Shown: positions 8,292-17,346, numbered from the stretch's first letter. The stretch: 64,000 bases of DNA from CBFGRV01 sp965651265 (GCA_965651265.1 CBFGRV010000008.1:1-64000); one strand, 5' to 3'. A program made the numbers and translations. Notes: generated from the letters alone by a model not told the origin.

Positions 8292-9367
8292 AGATGCAGA
8301 TCGGGATCTCGGTCGGTAAAGTCGGGGCAGGCGTTCGCGCCACCGTGAGCTCTGCGCTAGCGGCAGCGTTGCTGGTCGTATTCTGGTCTGCGTCGGCAGC
8401 GCACGCGCAGCACGCCGGCGCGTTCTCACGAATCGGATTCGGCGCCAGAGGGTTGGCGCTCGGCAACGCGCTGGTGGCCGATGCCATGGAGAACGGTTCG
8501 CCCTACTACAATCCCGCACTCGCGCCCCGCGCAACGAGTCAAAACCTGCAGGCCTCGGCTGCACTGATGAGTTTCGATCGCGAGCTGCAATTCCTGCAGT
8601 TCGCCACCCCCCTGGAGCCGAACGCCGGCGTGGCCGGCGGATTGATTCACGCCGGCGTATCGAACATCGATGGTCGGGACAACAGCGGATATCGCACGCA
8701 AACATACTCGACCGACGAATTTGCCGTCTTTCTCGCGTTCGGTACCCATCTCAGCGAGCGGCTCGCGGCGGGAATCGGGCTGCAGCTCTATAGGGCCGAT
8801 ATGTATGAGGGGCTCGATGCCATTCACACACTCGGCATCGATGTTGGCGTCACCTACCGAGCGACCGACGCGTTGCAGATCGGGCTCGCCGTGGATGACC
8901 TCCTCGCGCGATATTCGTGGGATACATCCACACTTTACGGCTCGGGTGGAACGACGACATCCGACCGCTTTCCGGTTCGCCTTCGAGTCGGCGGTGCGTA
9001 TCGCCTGGCCGGGGGCCGCGCTCAGGTGCTCGCCGAGTATGAATCGAGCTTCGCATCCTCCGAATATCGGATCCGAAGCATCGAGATCGTGGGGGATGCT
9101 CCGCAGGTTGTGGAGCAGGGGGAGCGCTCGTCGACCTACGAGGGTCGGTTGCGGCTGGGTGCCGAGTACGAGCTGTCTGACGTGTTCACACTGCGCGGAG
9201 GGCTCGACCGGCTTGGTACTGAGGCCCCCTCGAGCTTGATGCCGGCGGCAGGCTTCATGATCTCACAGCCCGTGGGGCCGCTCGAGCTGAATGGCGAGTA
9301 TGCCTTCGTGATAGAGCCCTACGGGACCGGGAGCATGCACCTGATTACGTTGCGAGTGTTTCTTTGA
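8288..9367 (+). CDS. PorV/PorQ family outer-membrane protein (first copy)
   Basis: A 359-residue beta-barrel protein with a signal peptide ending at about HAQH (residue 40). The segment AFSRIGFGARGLALGNALVA followed by SPYYNPA is the recognisable N-terminal signature of the PorV/PorQ (FadL-like) family, where Gly/Ala-rich strands precede an NPA motif. PorV acts in type IX secretion as a shuttle that moves cargo from the translocon to the surface-attachment complex; other family members are of unknown role. Placement directly after a protein with a T9SS-like sorting domain, with a 4-nt overlap, suggests a dedicated partner. A second, divergent family member follows, again with a 4-nt overlap. 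Confidence 0.83.
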   Translation: MKMQIGISVGKVGAGVRATVSSALAAALLVVFWSASAAHAQHAGAFSRIGFGARGLALGNALVADAMENGSPYYNPALAPRATSQNLQASAALMSFDRELQFLQFATPLEPNAGVAGGLIHAGVSNIDGRDNSGYRTQTYSTDEFAVFLAFGTHLSERLAAGIGLQLYRADMYEGLDAIHTLGIDVGVTYRATDALQIGLAVDDLLARYSWDTSTLYGSGGTTTSDRFPVRLRVGGAYRLAGGRAQVLAEYESSFASSEYRIRSIEIVGDAPQVVEQGERSSTYEGRLRLGAEYELSDVFTLRGGLDRLGTEAPSSLMPAAGFMISQPVGPLELNGEYAFVIEPYGTGSMHLITLRVFL

Positions 9368-10347
9368 CGCGACCTTTCCGATCTGATCTCTTGACACGAT
9401 CCTCCCATCCCGAATCGAGTCCCGCGCTCGGCCCAATTCTAACTGGGATCTTGCTGTTTCTAGTTGTGCCGTCGGCGCGAGGGCAGGAGAGCGGGCTGTC
9501 CTTCCTGCGAATCGGTGTCAACGCGGAGGCCGGCGCCATGGGCGATGCACAGGTGGCTCAAAGCCGCGATGCGTTCAGCACGTACTGGAACCCGGCGGGG
9601 CTGCCCGCGGCTACGCGCAACTCTGCGGCCGTATCGTACTACCGATGGATCGCCGATACCGGGACATACTCCGCAGCCACACGCTTCCGCGTGGGAGAGC
9701 AGGGCGGGCTCGGACTGTTCGCGACCGCCATGGCCAGTGGCGACCTCGAGGCGCGCCAGGGACCGGGTGAGCCCGACGGAACCTTCGGCGTGCAGTTCAT
9801 CAGCACGGGAGCATCCTATGGACATGGGCTGGGACCGCTGCGGGCCGGTGTGACGGCTAAATTCTTGACGGAGCGGATTCATAACCGGTCCGCGAATGGG
9901 TATGCCTTCGATGTTGGTCTGCAGGCCGATTTGATGAGAGGGGGCGTTCATTTAGGGGCCGTCGTGCAAAATCTGGGCGAGATGAGCGAGCTCGTCGTGG
10001 AGTCCACGCCGCTGCCCAAGGCGTTTCGAGCCGGAGTCGGGGTTTATCCGCTCAAGGTGCTCCTGGCGGATAGCGACATCCCGCTTGTGGAGACCCTGCT
10101 CGTCGGGCAGGTATCGCATTTCTTCGATTCGGATTTCGCGAGAACGCAGGTCCACGTCGGGTTGTCTGTAGCCGTTCTGGAGACGATCGACGTGCGGGCC
10201 GGCTACATCTCGAATGACGCGGTGCGAAGCTTGTCGTTTGGGACCGGCTTTGATTACGAAGGCTTCATCTTTGATTACGCCTTCATGCTTTTCGAGAGTG
10301 GCTTCGCCGGACCCGGGCATTTGCTCACATTTGGCTACAGCTGGTAG
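9364..10347 (+). CDS. PorV/PorQ family outer-membrane protein (second copy)
   Basis: A 327-residue protein starting at TTG 9364, which overlaps the previous stop (TTGA). The signal peptide ends near ARGQ (about residue 41). The mature start LSFLRIGVNAEAGAMGDAQVA and the YWNPAGL motif are typical of PorV/PorQ proteins and close the same barrel-plug region seen in the preceding gene. The rest shows alternating amphipathic strands and ends with an aromatic residue (SYSW), as many outer-membrane barrels do. Sequence similarity between the two neighbours is confined to the family motifs, so a recent tandem duplication is unlikely. The gene ends the four-gene module; the next gene is convergent, 36 bp away. 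Confidence 0.83.
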   Translation: MTRPFRSDLLTRSSHPESSPALGPILTGILLFLVVPSARGQESGLSFLRIGVNAEAGAMGDAQVAQSRDAFSTYWNPAGLPAATRNSAAVSYYRWIADTGTYSAATRFRVGEQGGLGLFATAMASGDLEARQGPGEPDGTFGVQFISTGASYGHGLGPLRAGVTAKFLTERIHNRSANGYAFDVGLQADLMRGGVHLGAVVQNLGEMSELVVESTPLPKAFRAGVGVYPLKVLLADSDIPLVETLLVGQVSHFFDSDFARTQVHVGLSVAVLETIDVRAGYISNDAVRSLSFGTGFDYEGFIFDYAFMLFESGFAGPGHLLTFGYSW

Positions 10348-10383
10348 CCGCTGGAGCGCAGGGCAGACCCGGCTCTCGCAAGG

Positions 10384-11166
10384 TCATCCTCCGCCGAGGA
10401 CGTCGAAGAGGGCTCCGATCCCGACTCCGTTGACGCCCGAACGGATGCGCAGCGCGCACCACAGATCGAGGATCATCATCTGGGCCGCGTGGATCGGGAC
10501 GGCGATCCAGAATGCTCGGCATCTCCAGACGAGGGCTCCGAGTGCAAGGCCCCCAACCAGCGAGAGCAAGGCCTCGACGAGGGGCTTCGACAGGTGCAAT
10601 ACGGTGAATGGCAATGCCTGAATCACGATGGCGTACAGCCCGAATGTGTGGGCCGTCCCGAACAGGACGAAACCGCGCCACAGGTATTCCCAGCCAATCC
10701 AGTAGAGAAGAAACAAAGCTTCGTAGATCAGGAGAATCTGCCACGAGCGGGCGGCGGGTGCGTAGTGGGGATACTGGGCCTGGAACTCCGGACTGCTCGA
10801 AAGAAACCACGTGCCGATTACCACAATAGGGAGGTACAGAGCGGCGATCCTAAGCGCGAATCGCCAGTCGCCGAGGCCGAGGCCGACCTCCGAAGGACGA
10901 CGCCGGAAGAGAAACAGCAGCGCCGCCGCCGGGAGGATGAAGCCCGTGATGCCCTGCATCCCAAACCACCACGCCCACGCCAATATGCCGCGCGCTTGCG
11001 TTGGGAAATAGCCCGCTAGCTCCGTGCGGAATAGGCGTCTGCTCCCCAGTGAATCCTGCAAGATGACGAGCAACGCCGCAGCGACGAGGACAAATACTGT
11101 CTGGCGATCCAGCCGTGCCGTTGCTCGACGGAATCGGCGCCATTCAATGGAGAGACGTCGGGGCAC
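10384..11166 (-). CDS. CPBP family intramembrane metalloprotease
   Basis: A 260-residue multi-pass membrane protein. The region YWIGWEYLWRGFVLFG is the first CPBP/ABI motif (WE-x-x-x-R variant of EExxxR), LPFTVLHLSKP is the second (F-x-x-x-H), and IPIHAAQM-like residues near the end supply the third His. These place glutamate and histidine metal ligands within the membrane, as in Rce1/CAAX proteases. In bacteria such proteins act in bacteriocin immunity, signalling or membrane protein processing; the substrate here is unknown. I chose GTG 11166 as start because it gives a short positively charged leader before the first helix. A longer reading to 11448 would cross the divergent GH3 gene with implausible sequence. 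Confidence 0.82.
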   Translation of the reverse strand: MPRRLSIEWRRFRRATARLDRQTVFVLVAAALLVILQDSLGSRRLFRTELAGYFPTQARGILAWAWWFGMQGITGFILPAAALLFLFRRRPSEVGLGLGDWRFALRIAALYLPIVVIGTWFLSSSPEFQAQYPHYAPAARSWQILLIYEALFLLYWIGWEYLWRGFVLFGTAHTFGLYAIVIQALPFTVLHLSKPLVEALLSLVGGLALGALVWRCRAFWIAVPIHAAQMMILDLWCALRIRSGVNGVGIGALFDVLGGG

Positions 11167-11242
11167 GGACGAGATTGTAAGCGAGGCGATACATTCGAGT
11201 GACTGTTCGGAACGGCCGCCTGAGGGCCAGCCTATTATAACG

Positions 11243-13114
11243 ATGCCACCATCCGGTCTCCAGAAGATGTTTTCGATTGTCCTGGCTGTCCTCATTGCAC
11301 TCGGGTGCGCGGAGGTTGACGATGGGGGCCGAGTCGATTCGCCGCTCCCGGATGGGGGTGGTGCCCTCGTCGATACCCTGGATGAGGCCGGCCTGGGTCG
11401 GCTCTTCGAGGCGTATCGCCGCATCGACATCCCGCCGGTAGATACCACGGGGTCTGCTGCGTGGGTGGATTCCGTCGTGGCCTCGCTCGGGCTGGATCAG
11501 AAGATCGGACAACTGTTCATCGTCCATCTGGAGGCCCAGGCCGACGGCCAGATCAGGAACAGCTCGCTGGCTGCCGTCCGCGATCTGCATGTGGGTGGAT
11601 TCCTCGTGCCGCGGCTGCTCGAGCCCGAAATGCTGTACCGCCACACGCGGCGCCTTCAGGAGCTGTCCGATCTTCCGCTCTTCATGGCCGCCGACTATGA
11701 GCGTGGCGTCGGGCGATTCAACAACCCGTTTACGGAACTGCCCTCCAACATGGCGCTCGGGGCCACACGCGACACGGCGCTGGCCGCCGCCGCCGGCCGG
11801 CTCACTGCCATCGAAGCGCGCGCCATCGGTGTCAACATGGTGTTTGCTCCGGTAGTCGACGTCAACAACAATCCGCGCAACCCGATCATCAATATTCGAT
11901 CGTACGGTGCCGACCCCGATCTAGTGGGTCGGATGGCTTCTGCCTTCGTTCGCGAGGCGGCGTCACACGGCCTCATGACGACGCTGAAGCACTTCCCCGG
12001 TCACGGCAATACGGACGTCGATTCACATTCCCACATGGGCGTCATCGAGGGGGATCGAGCGTCCCTCGAGGCGGTCGAGCTCCGTCCCTATCGAATCGTG
12101 CTCGACGGACCGAAGGCGCCCGCCGCCATTATGTCGGCGCATCTCTGGATCGAGGCCATCGAGCCGCATCCGCTCCCGGCCACCTTCAGCCGGCCAATTC
12201 TTACCGATCTGCTGCGCGATGAAATGGGCTTCGACGGCGTCGTCATCACGGATGACATCCGGATGGGGGCGCTCCAATCCACCTATGCACTCGATGAACG
12301 CATCGTGCGACCTCTCGAGGCCGGAGTGGATGTCATCCTGACGCCGGAGAATGTAGAGCGCGCCTTGGCCGCCGTGCGCGCGGCCGTCGAATCGGGCCGG
12401 TTGAGTGAGGATCGCATCGACGCATCTGTCAGGAGGATTCTGCGTGCGAAGGCTTCGGCAGGGTTGCACAGGGTGCGCGTTCCCGACGGCGAAGTCTTCG
12501 AGGCGCTCAACGAGCGGCCGCTAGGTGCTACGATTGCGAAGGCTATCGCGGATCGCGCCGTGACTCTGCTCAAGACGAACGCCGCGCTGCCACTTCGTCC
12601 CGGCGACCAGACGATCGGCATGGTGCATCTGACCAACTACCGCGATTCGGAAAGCATCGAAGCGGCCATGGAGCGACTCGACGGGTTGCTCGGCGCACCC
12701 GGAAGCTACCGCTATGATATGGATCCGCCGGCTGATGCCATCGGGGAAATCGTCGATCAAGCACGTGAGGTCGATGTCTTGGTCCTGGCCCTCTACCTGC
12801 GACTTCAGGCGGGGCGGGGCGAGGCCGGCCTCTTCCCTCGACAAACGAACCTCGTTGAGCGACTTCTCCAGATCGACGTGCCGGTTGTCCTGATTACCTA
12901 TGGGAATCCCTACGCAGCATCCGACTTTCAAGAGGCCGATGCCATCGTCGTGGCTTATGACCAGTCCCTGGCAACCATCGACGCCACGGCCGAAGTGCTC
13001 TTGGGCCGCCAACCGGCGCCGGGCCGGCTCCCGATCGACGTTACACCGTTCGACTTCGGCAGCGGCATGGATTGGGTGGGAGGGAGGAGAGATGGCCAGG
13101 GCTCCCTGCCCTGA
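11243..13114 (+). CDS. Glycoside hydrolase family 3 lipoprotein, NagZ-like beta-N-acetylhexosaminidase
   Basis: A 623-residue predicted lipoprotein (lipobox IALGC at 18-22). The GH3 barrel spans about 75-420. KHFPGHGNTDVDSH (249-262) contains the His/Asp acid-base dyad specific to the beta-N-acetylglucosaminidase subgroup. ITDD (335-338) supplies the nucleophile Asp. A GH3 C-terminal alpha/beta domain follows (about 430-600, starting at AVTLLKTN). E. coli NagZ is cytosolic and single-domain; this two-domain, membrane-anchored form resembles the exported NagZ of Bacillus. Substrate is probably a muropeptide or chitin-type GlcNAc oligomer. ATG 11243 is chosen since it starts right before the signal peptide; ATG 11267 is possible. 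The product could act in peptidoglycan turnover. Confidence 0.88.
   Translation: MPPSGLQKMFSIVLAVLIALGCAEVDDGGRVDSPLPDGGGALVDTLDEAGLGRLFEAYRRIDIPPVDTTGSAAWVDSVVASLGLDQKIGQLFIVHLEAQADGQIRNSSLAAVRDLHVGGFLVPRLLEPEMLYRHTRRLQELSDLPLFMAADYERGVGRFNNPFTELPSNMALGATRDTALAAAAGRLTAIEARAIGVNMVFAPVVDVNNNPRNPIINIRSYGADPDLVGRMASAFVREAASHGLMTTLKHFPGHGNTDVDSHSHMGVIEGDRASLEAVELRPYRIVLDGPKAPAAIMSAHLWIEAIEPHPLPATFSRPILTDLLRDEMGFDGVVITDDIRMGALQSTYALDERIVRPLEAGVDVILTPENVERALAAVRAAVESGRLSEDRIDASVRRILRAKASAGLHRVRVPDGEVFEALNERPLGATIAKAIADRAVTLLKTNAALPLRPGDQTIGMVHLTNYRDSESIEAAMERLDGLLGAPGSYRYDMDPPADAIGEIVDQAREVDVLVLALYLRLQAGRGEAGLFPRQTNLVERLLQIDVPVVLITYGNPYAASDFQEADAIVVAYDQSLATIDATAEVLLGRQPAPGRLPIDVTPFDFGSGMDWVGGRRDGQGSLP
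13097..13113 (+). terminator. Small hairpin at the end of the GH3 gene
   Basis: A perfect 6-bp stem (CAGGGC/GCCCTG) with a 5-nt loop overlaps the GH3 stop codon. The convergent S9 peptidase gene ends only 20 bp further. No U-tract follows, so a terminator function is only suggested by position. Confidence 0.25.
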
Positions 13115-13134
13115 ATCCGAGGGGCTCCCCCGGG

Positions 13135-15666
13135 CTAATCGAGAAACCGCTCGAAGAATTCGTATATCCGCAAGATGCGGTCAAGGCGACGCCCCGGAGC
13201 GCCCGTCCGTGACAGATCGTGGCCCGAATCGGGGTAGCGCACGTACTCCACGGGTTTCTCCAGGATCTTCAGACTACGATAGAGCATCTCGCTCTGGACG
13301 ACGCCGGTCCGCAAGTCGTTGTCTGCGTGGATAATTAGGAGCGGCGTATCGATCTGGTCGACGAACGTCAGCGGTGAGTTCTGCTCGAGAATCAGAGCGG
13401 GAGACGAGATCGGTGATTCCGCCTCCCGGATTTCCGGGGGCAGCGCGACCAACGTCTCGGCATGGCTGCTATCGGAGCGTGCTGCCATCAACGAATCGAC
13501 GTCGCCGAACATCGAAGGAGCGGCAACGAGTGTGTCGACGCCCTCGACATTCCAAGGATACCCGCCGAAGTGCGTTGGCACGAGGCGCCACGCATTTCCC
13601 TCACCCAGGAACGTGTCGAGGTCGTAAACCCCTCGCTGCGCAACTGCCGCACGGAACCGGTCGTCGTGGGCAACGACCCACGCCGTAAGGTAGCCGGCGT
13701 ACGATCCGCCGGTGAGCACTTGCCGTTCCTCATCGACCCAGGGAAGCTCGGCGGCGGCGTTTGCGGCCGCCAGGACGTCGCTCGCGGGACCGGCGCCCCA
13801 ATCCTGGTAATTGGCGCGCTGGAATTCGTAGCCATAGCCGCCGGACCCACGCGGATTGGCGAACACGATGGCATATCCCCTGGCGGCAAAGAACTGGAAC
13901 TCGTGCCACATGGTGGGCTCTCCGGGGCCCCACATGGCCGCCGGCCCGCCGTGCATCTGTACGAGCAGCGGGTATCGCTCAGCAGGATCAAAATCGGCCG
14001 GCCGCATGATCCAGTAGTCGATTTCATAGCCGTCATTCATTACGGAGTACCGCTCCGGCACACTGAGTCGCTTGTCGGCGAGCCATTCGGCGTTGTGCGA
14101 GGTAATCCGCGATTCAGAGGTGAAGGTCAGGTTGGCGGCGTATAGCTCATAGGGATTTGCGGGCGACGTGGCGACGAAGAAGGTCGTGGCGCGACCAACA
14201 TCGAAGCTCTGTACACCCCGATCGAACGACGTAAGCCGCTCTATCGGGTATGGATCTCCGAGCGTTGCGTCGATTGCCGCTGAATCGGCTGCGATGGAGT
14301 CGGTCGCCGCGATCTCAGCGCCGGCAGGCTCGGCGATCGGGTCGGATGTCTCCTCGGCGGTATCACTAACATCCGCCGGGCCTTCGGTCGTGTCGGCCGG
14401 CACGGTCGTCGAATCCGGCTCACCGGCTACGTAAGGTGCAGGACGCTCAGTATCAAACGGATGGACGCGATAGAGCGGCGTGCCGCCGTTAGCGTCGGCT
14501 GTGAAGTAGATGTACCATCCATCCACCGACCACTTTGCATCGGCGATGGAGCGGTCGAAATACGCCGTGATAATGCGGGCTCCTGCTGGATCTTCCATCG
14601 AAAGTAGGCCCAGCTCTGTCTGCGCGTATCCCCAATCATCTTCGCGCATTGCCAGGAAGGCGACATGCTCCCCATCCGGCGTGGGCATCGGGTTGAAGAC
14701 GGCGTAATCTTCCATTTCAAGGAGCGGACGGAGTGTTCTCCCATCAGCCGTCGCTACATAGAGGTGGCTTTCGATGATCCGATCCGGATGCATGGTATCC
14801 TGGATGTTGCCGGCCAGAACGATGCGCATTCCATCAGCCAACCATTCTGCATCTTCGAAATGGTTGTATCCGCGTGTGATCATGACGGGCTCTGCGGCCG
14901 GATCGGCATCGATGACGAAGAAATGCTGGAACTCGAGCTGCTCCTCCAGGTCGTGCTCGCCCTGGAAGTCGAGTCTGTTAATCACACGTGGATCACGCTC
15001 GGCCATATTGCGATCCAGCCAGGCACGCACCTGTTGGATCGAGCCGTCCGGGTCCGGCTCAACTCCTTCGGTGTCCCCCGGCGACCGTCCGGGGCGTTCC
15101 AATGGCCAGGCAGGCCTCTCGCCGGTACGGTCCCGGAGGTCGGCTTCCGTCAGTATCGAGGAGAACAGGATGCGCGTCCCGTCGGGTGACCATCTCGGGT
15201 TGGACGCTCCCGATTCGAGAGAAGTGATTTGAATGGCCTCTCCCCCCAGGAGGGGCAGCACGAAAATTTGCGGCCGATCCTCAACGTGGCGCACGAATGC
15301 GATACGCTCGCCACTGGGGTGCCAGGCGGGTTGGGTTGCGCCGGCGCCGCGCGTGAGCTGTCGCGGCGGCGTTTGACCTCCTGCATCCGCCAGAAAAAGG
15401 TGGGTTTCGTATGTGAGCGAGTCGTCGTCTTCATCGGACTCGACGATCGAGGTGACCGTGTAGAGCACCTCGCGGCCGTCCGGCGATACGATTACGTTGC
15501 CCAGGCGTCGGATATTGAAAAGATCCGTGCCGAGAACGGGCTCCGTTCCGGAAAGCTGTTCAGGGCGTTCCTGCGCCGAAGCCGGGGCACAACGAAAGAC
15601 GCCTGCGGATAGGCAAAGTCCGGCAAACGCAAAGAGCCAGACGGGATGGTTCAATTTGGTCCGCAT
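13135..15666 (-). CDS. Exported S9 family peptidase (prolyl oligopeptidase-like)
   Basis: An 843-residue serine peptidase with a signal peptide ending near APASAQ (about residue 31). The N-terminal two thirds is a WD40-like/PD40 beta-propeller with repeats such as QPAWHPSGERIAF and NPRWSPDGTRILF. The C-terminal alpha/beta-hydrolase domain has the nucleophile in GGSYAG (about Ser655), Asp in HADNDLR (about Asp784) and His in DSGHDLS (about His816). This is the dipeptidyl or acylaminoacyl peptidase type. A low-complexity stretch of roughly 55 residues rich in Asp, Thr, Ser, Glu, Ala and Pro interrupts the protein near residue 420. A periplasmic or surface role in peptide breakdown is likely. 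It is convergent with the GH3 gene and divergent from the antiterminator gene. Confidence 0.92.
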   Translation of the reverse strand: MRTKLNHPVWLFAFAGLCLSAGVFRCAPASAQERPEQLSGTEPVLGTDLFNIRRLGNVIVSPDGREVLYTVTSIVESDEDDDSLTYETHLFLADAGGQTPPRQLTRGAGATQPAWHPSGERIAFVRHVEDRPQIFVLPLLGGEAIQITSLESGASNPRWSPDGTRILFSSILTEADLRDRTGERPAWPLERPGRSPGDTEGVEPDPDGSIQQVRAWLDRNMAERDPRVINRLDFQGEHDLEEQLEFQHFFVIDADPAAEPVMITRGYNHFEDAEWLADGMRIVLAGNIQDTMHPDRIIESHLYVATADGRTLRPLLEMEDYAVFNPMPTPDGEHVAFLAMREDDWGYAQTELGLLSMEDPAGARIITAYFDRSIADAKWSVDGWYIYFTADANGGTPLYRVHPFDTERPAPYVAGEPDSTTVPADTTEGPADVSDTAEETSDPIAEPAGAEIAATDSIAADSAAIDATLGDPYPIERLTSFDRGVQSFDVGRATTFFVATSPANPYELYAANLTFTSESRITSHNAEWLADKRLSVPERYSVMNDGYEIDYWIMRPADFDPAERYPLLVQMHGGPAAMWGPGEPTMWHEFQFFAARGYAIVFANPRGSGGYGYEFQRANYQDWGAGPASDVLAAANAAAELPWVDEERQVLTGGSYAGYLTAWVVAHDDRFRAAVAQRGVYDLDTFLGEGNAWRLVPTHFGGYPWNVEGVDTLVAAPSMFGDVDSLMAARSDSSHAETLVALPPEIREAESPISSPALILEQNSPLTFVDQIDTPLLIIHADNDLRTGVVQSEMLYRSLKILEKPVEYVRYPDSGHDLSRTGAPGRRLDRILRIYEFFERFLD

Positions 15667-15710
15667 TCGGTCGCGTATTTTTCTATTACTTCACGGCACC
15701 GATGACATCC

Positions 15711-15734
15711 GTTCGGGAATTTGGCGCCCCGAAC
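15711..15734. repeat. Inverted repeat between divergent S9 peptidase and antiterminator genes
   Basis: A perfect 7-bp inverted repeat (GTTCGGG/CCCGAAC) with a 10-nt spacer, in the 155-bp divergent gap. It could be an operator or an RNA hairpin in a 5' leader of the antiterminator gene. Confidence 0.35.
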
Positions 15735-15792
15735 CTGCTCACATCCCGGTGAGCGTCACACGCACATGCGCGTGAACAGAGCACCGGTTCGG

Positions 15793-15808
15793 ATAAAATC
15801 CATTTTAT
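15793..15808. promoter_or_regulatory. A+T-rich palindrome just upstream of the antiterminator gene
   Basis: ATAAAAT-CC-ATTTTAT is a perfect 7+7 palindrome with a 2-nt centre, ending 13 nt before the ATG at 15822. It is one of the few A+T-rich stretches in this G+C-rich gap. Position and symmetry fit an operator overlapping a promoter or start region, but the binding protein is unknown. Confidence 0.35.
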
Positions 15809-15821
15809 AGCAATCTCGCTG

Positions 15822-16328
15822 ATGGTCCAAGAGCGGTTCTGGCGTGTGTTCTATACGTTTCCTCGGGCGGAGAAGAAGTGCGAGGAACGTTTGCTCAACC
15901 AGAATATCGAGGCATACCTTCCGAAGCATACGGTCGTCCGCCAATGGAGTGATCGCAGAAAGAAGGTGGTCGAGCCTCTCTTTCGCAACTACATCTTCGC
16001 AAAGGTCGATGAGCGACAGCGGCTTCAAGTCCTGCAGACCGACGGTATCGTTCGCTGTGTGGCCTTCGAGGGGAAGCCTGCCATCGTGCCGGATGACGTC
16101 ATCGAAAATCTGCGGCTGGCGCTCGAGAAGGGGAATGGATTCGCCGTGGTGGATTACGTGCCCCGCCCGGAGATCGGCACGAAGGTAGCCGTAATCGAGG
16201 GGCCGATGCGCGGCCTCCACGGAGAGGTCAGGGAGCATCGGGGGCAGACCCACGTGCTGGTCGCCATTCCCGCCATCCGGCAAGCGCTCAGAGTGAACGT
16301 GCCGGCCGCGTGGGTCCAGAAAGTCTAG
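15822..16328 (+). CDS. UpxY/RfaH-type transcription antiterminator (NusG paralogue)
   Basis: A 168-residue NusG-family protein. The NGN domain covers about 1-105: it opens with FWRVFYTFPRAEKKCEERL, followed by YLPKHTVVRQWSDR and FRNYIFAKVD, the pattern of UpxY/RfaH specialised paralogues. The KOW domain is at about 120-165 (GTKVAVIEGPMRGLHGEV). Such proteins bind RNA polymerase and prevent early termination in long operons, typically for surface polysaccharides. In Bacteroides UpxY genes sit at the head of capsule operons. Here the gene is followed by an esterase and metH, and the polysaccharide cluster begins 22 kb away, so action in trans or on a local operon must be inferred. A palindrome lies just before its start. 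Confidence 0.85.
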   Translation: MVQERFWRVFYTFPRAEKKCEERLLNQNIEAYLPKHTVVRQWSDRRKKVVEPLFRNYIFAKVDERQRLQVLQTDGIVRCVAFEGKPAIVPDDVIENLRLALEKGNGFAVVDYVPRPEIGTKVAVIEGPMRGLHGEVREHRGQTHVLVAIPAIRQALRVNVPAAWVQKV

Positions 16329-16360
16329 ACGGGCATCAAGCGGCAGCCCGAAAACCTGAA

Positions 16361-17149
16361 ATGATGGCCATCGAAACAGTCGACCTGTACTACAAGGACT
16401 ATGGGGACGGCCCCCCTTTCATCATCCTGCACGGACTCCTGGGTTCAGGTGGGAACTGGCATACCCTGAGCCGAAACGTCTTCGGGCAGGACTTCCACGT
16501 CTTCACGCTCGACCTTCGAAACCACGGCCGCTCTCCGCACACGGAGAGGATGGACTATCCCTCGATGGCCGCTGATGTGGAGCGCTTCTTCCAGCAGCAT
16601 GCCATCAAGCAGGCATACGTGCTCGGCCATTCGATGGGTGGCAAGGCGGCTATGGAACTTGCTCTGACGGACCCCGGGCTCGTCAAGCGGCTCATCGTAG
16701 TCGACGTGGCGCCGAAGGCGTATCCGCCCCGACACGAAGCCATCCTGGATGCCCTGCAGAGTACCGACCCGTCGTCGGCCCAGTCGCGCGATGAGGTGGA
16801 GAAGGCCCTCGAGGATAAAATCAGTAGTCGGACGGTGCGCCAGTTCCTCATGAAGAACCTGGCCTACGACAAGGAGCAAGAACGGTACTACTGGCAGATG
16901 GGACTCGACGCCATCGTGGCCAACTATGAGCACATCTCGGGTCCCGTCGAGAGCGAGCGGACATATGATGGACCTACACTCTTCGTCCGCGGCGAGAAAT
17001 CCGACTACATCCAGGATGAGGACCTGGAGGACATCCGACGGCTTTTTCCAAACGCGCGGATTACAATCGTGGCAGGTGCGGGCCACTGGGTCCATGCCGA
17101 ACAGCCCGACGAATTCGCACGCGTGGTCGTGGACTTTCTGCTCGAATGA
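16361..17149 (+). CDS. Alpha/beta-hydrolase, YbfF-like esterase
   Basis: A 262-residue cytosolic hydrolase. The oxyanion region HGLLGSGGNW, the DLRNHGRSPH motif and the nucleophile elbow GHSMGGKAAMELA match the YbfF esterase family. GEKSDYI supplies the acid and AGHWVHAEQP the catalytic His. YbfF-type enzymes hydrolyse short-chain acyl and thioesters; the natural substrate is unknown. The start is set at ATG 16361 (ATG 16364 also possible), 32 bp after the antiterminator gene; a reading from GTG 16310 would overlap that gene with unconserved sequence. It precedes metH by about 200 bp. Meta-cleavage hydrolases are related, but the RNHG motif favours YbfF. Confidence 0.87.
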   Translation: MMAIETVDLYYKDYGDGPPFIILHGLLGSGGNWHTLSRNVFGQDFHVFTLDLRNHGRSPHTERMDYPSMAADVERFFQQHAIKQAYVLGHSMGGKAAMELALTDPGLVKRLIVVDVAPKAYPPRHEAILDALQSTDPSSAQSRDEVEKALEDKISSRTVRQFLMKNLAYDKEQERYYWQMGLDAIVANYEHISGPVESERTYDGPTLFVRGEKSDYIQDEDLEDIRRLFPNARITIVAGAGHWVHAEQPDEFARVVVDFLLE

Positions 17150-17346
17150 GCGTCGGGTCGACCGGCGGCCCGGTAGAGACTCGCTCGAGTATGCGAAATA
17201 CGAACCATTTCTCACCGCGTATCGTTCACGCGGATTGTGTGCAGCAATGGCCGCTCGGGATGGCGATTTCCAGGCGGCAGCGCACGCCCGATGACTGCAT
17301 CGGAGACCTACTGACATCCCCGAGCATCACCTAGCACCCGACACGC

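Noticed and set aside
11024..11242. N-terminal extension of the GH3 lipoprotein
   Set aside because: It would put over 70 basic residues before the signal peptide and overlap the divergent protease gene.
17302..17308. GGAGACC shortly before metH, resembling the B12 box of cobalamin riboswitches
   Set aside because: The other conserved core parts (GCCACTG and the CCCGCnACTGT-like region) were not found in the 197-bp leader, so no riboswitch is called.
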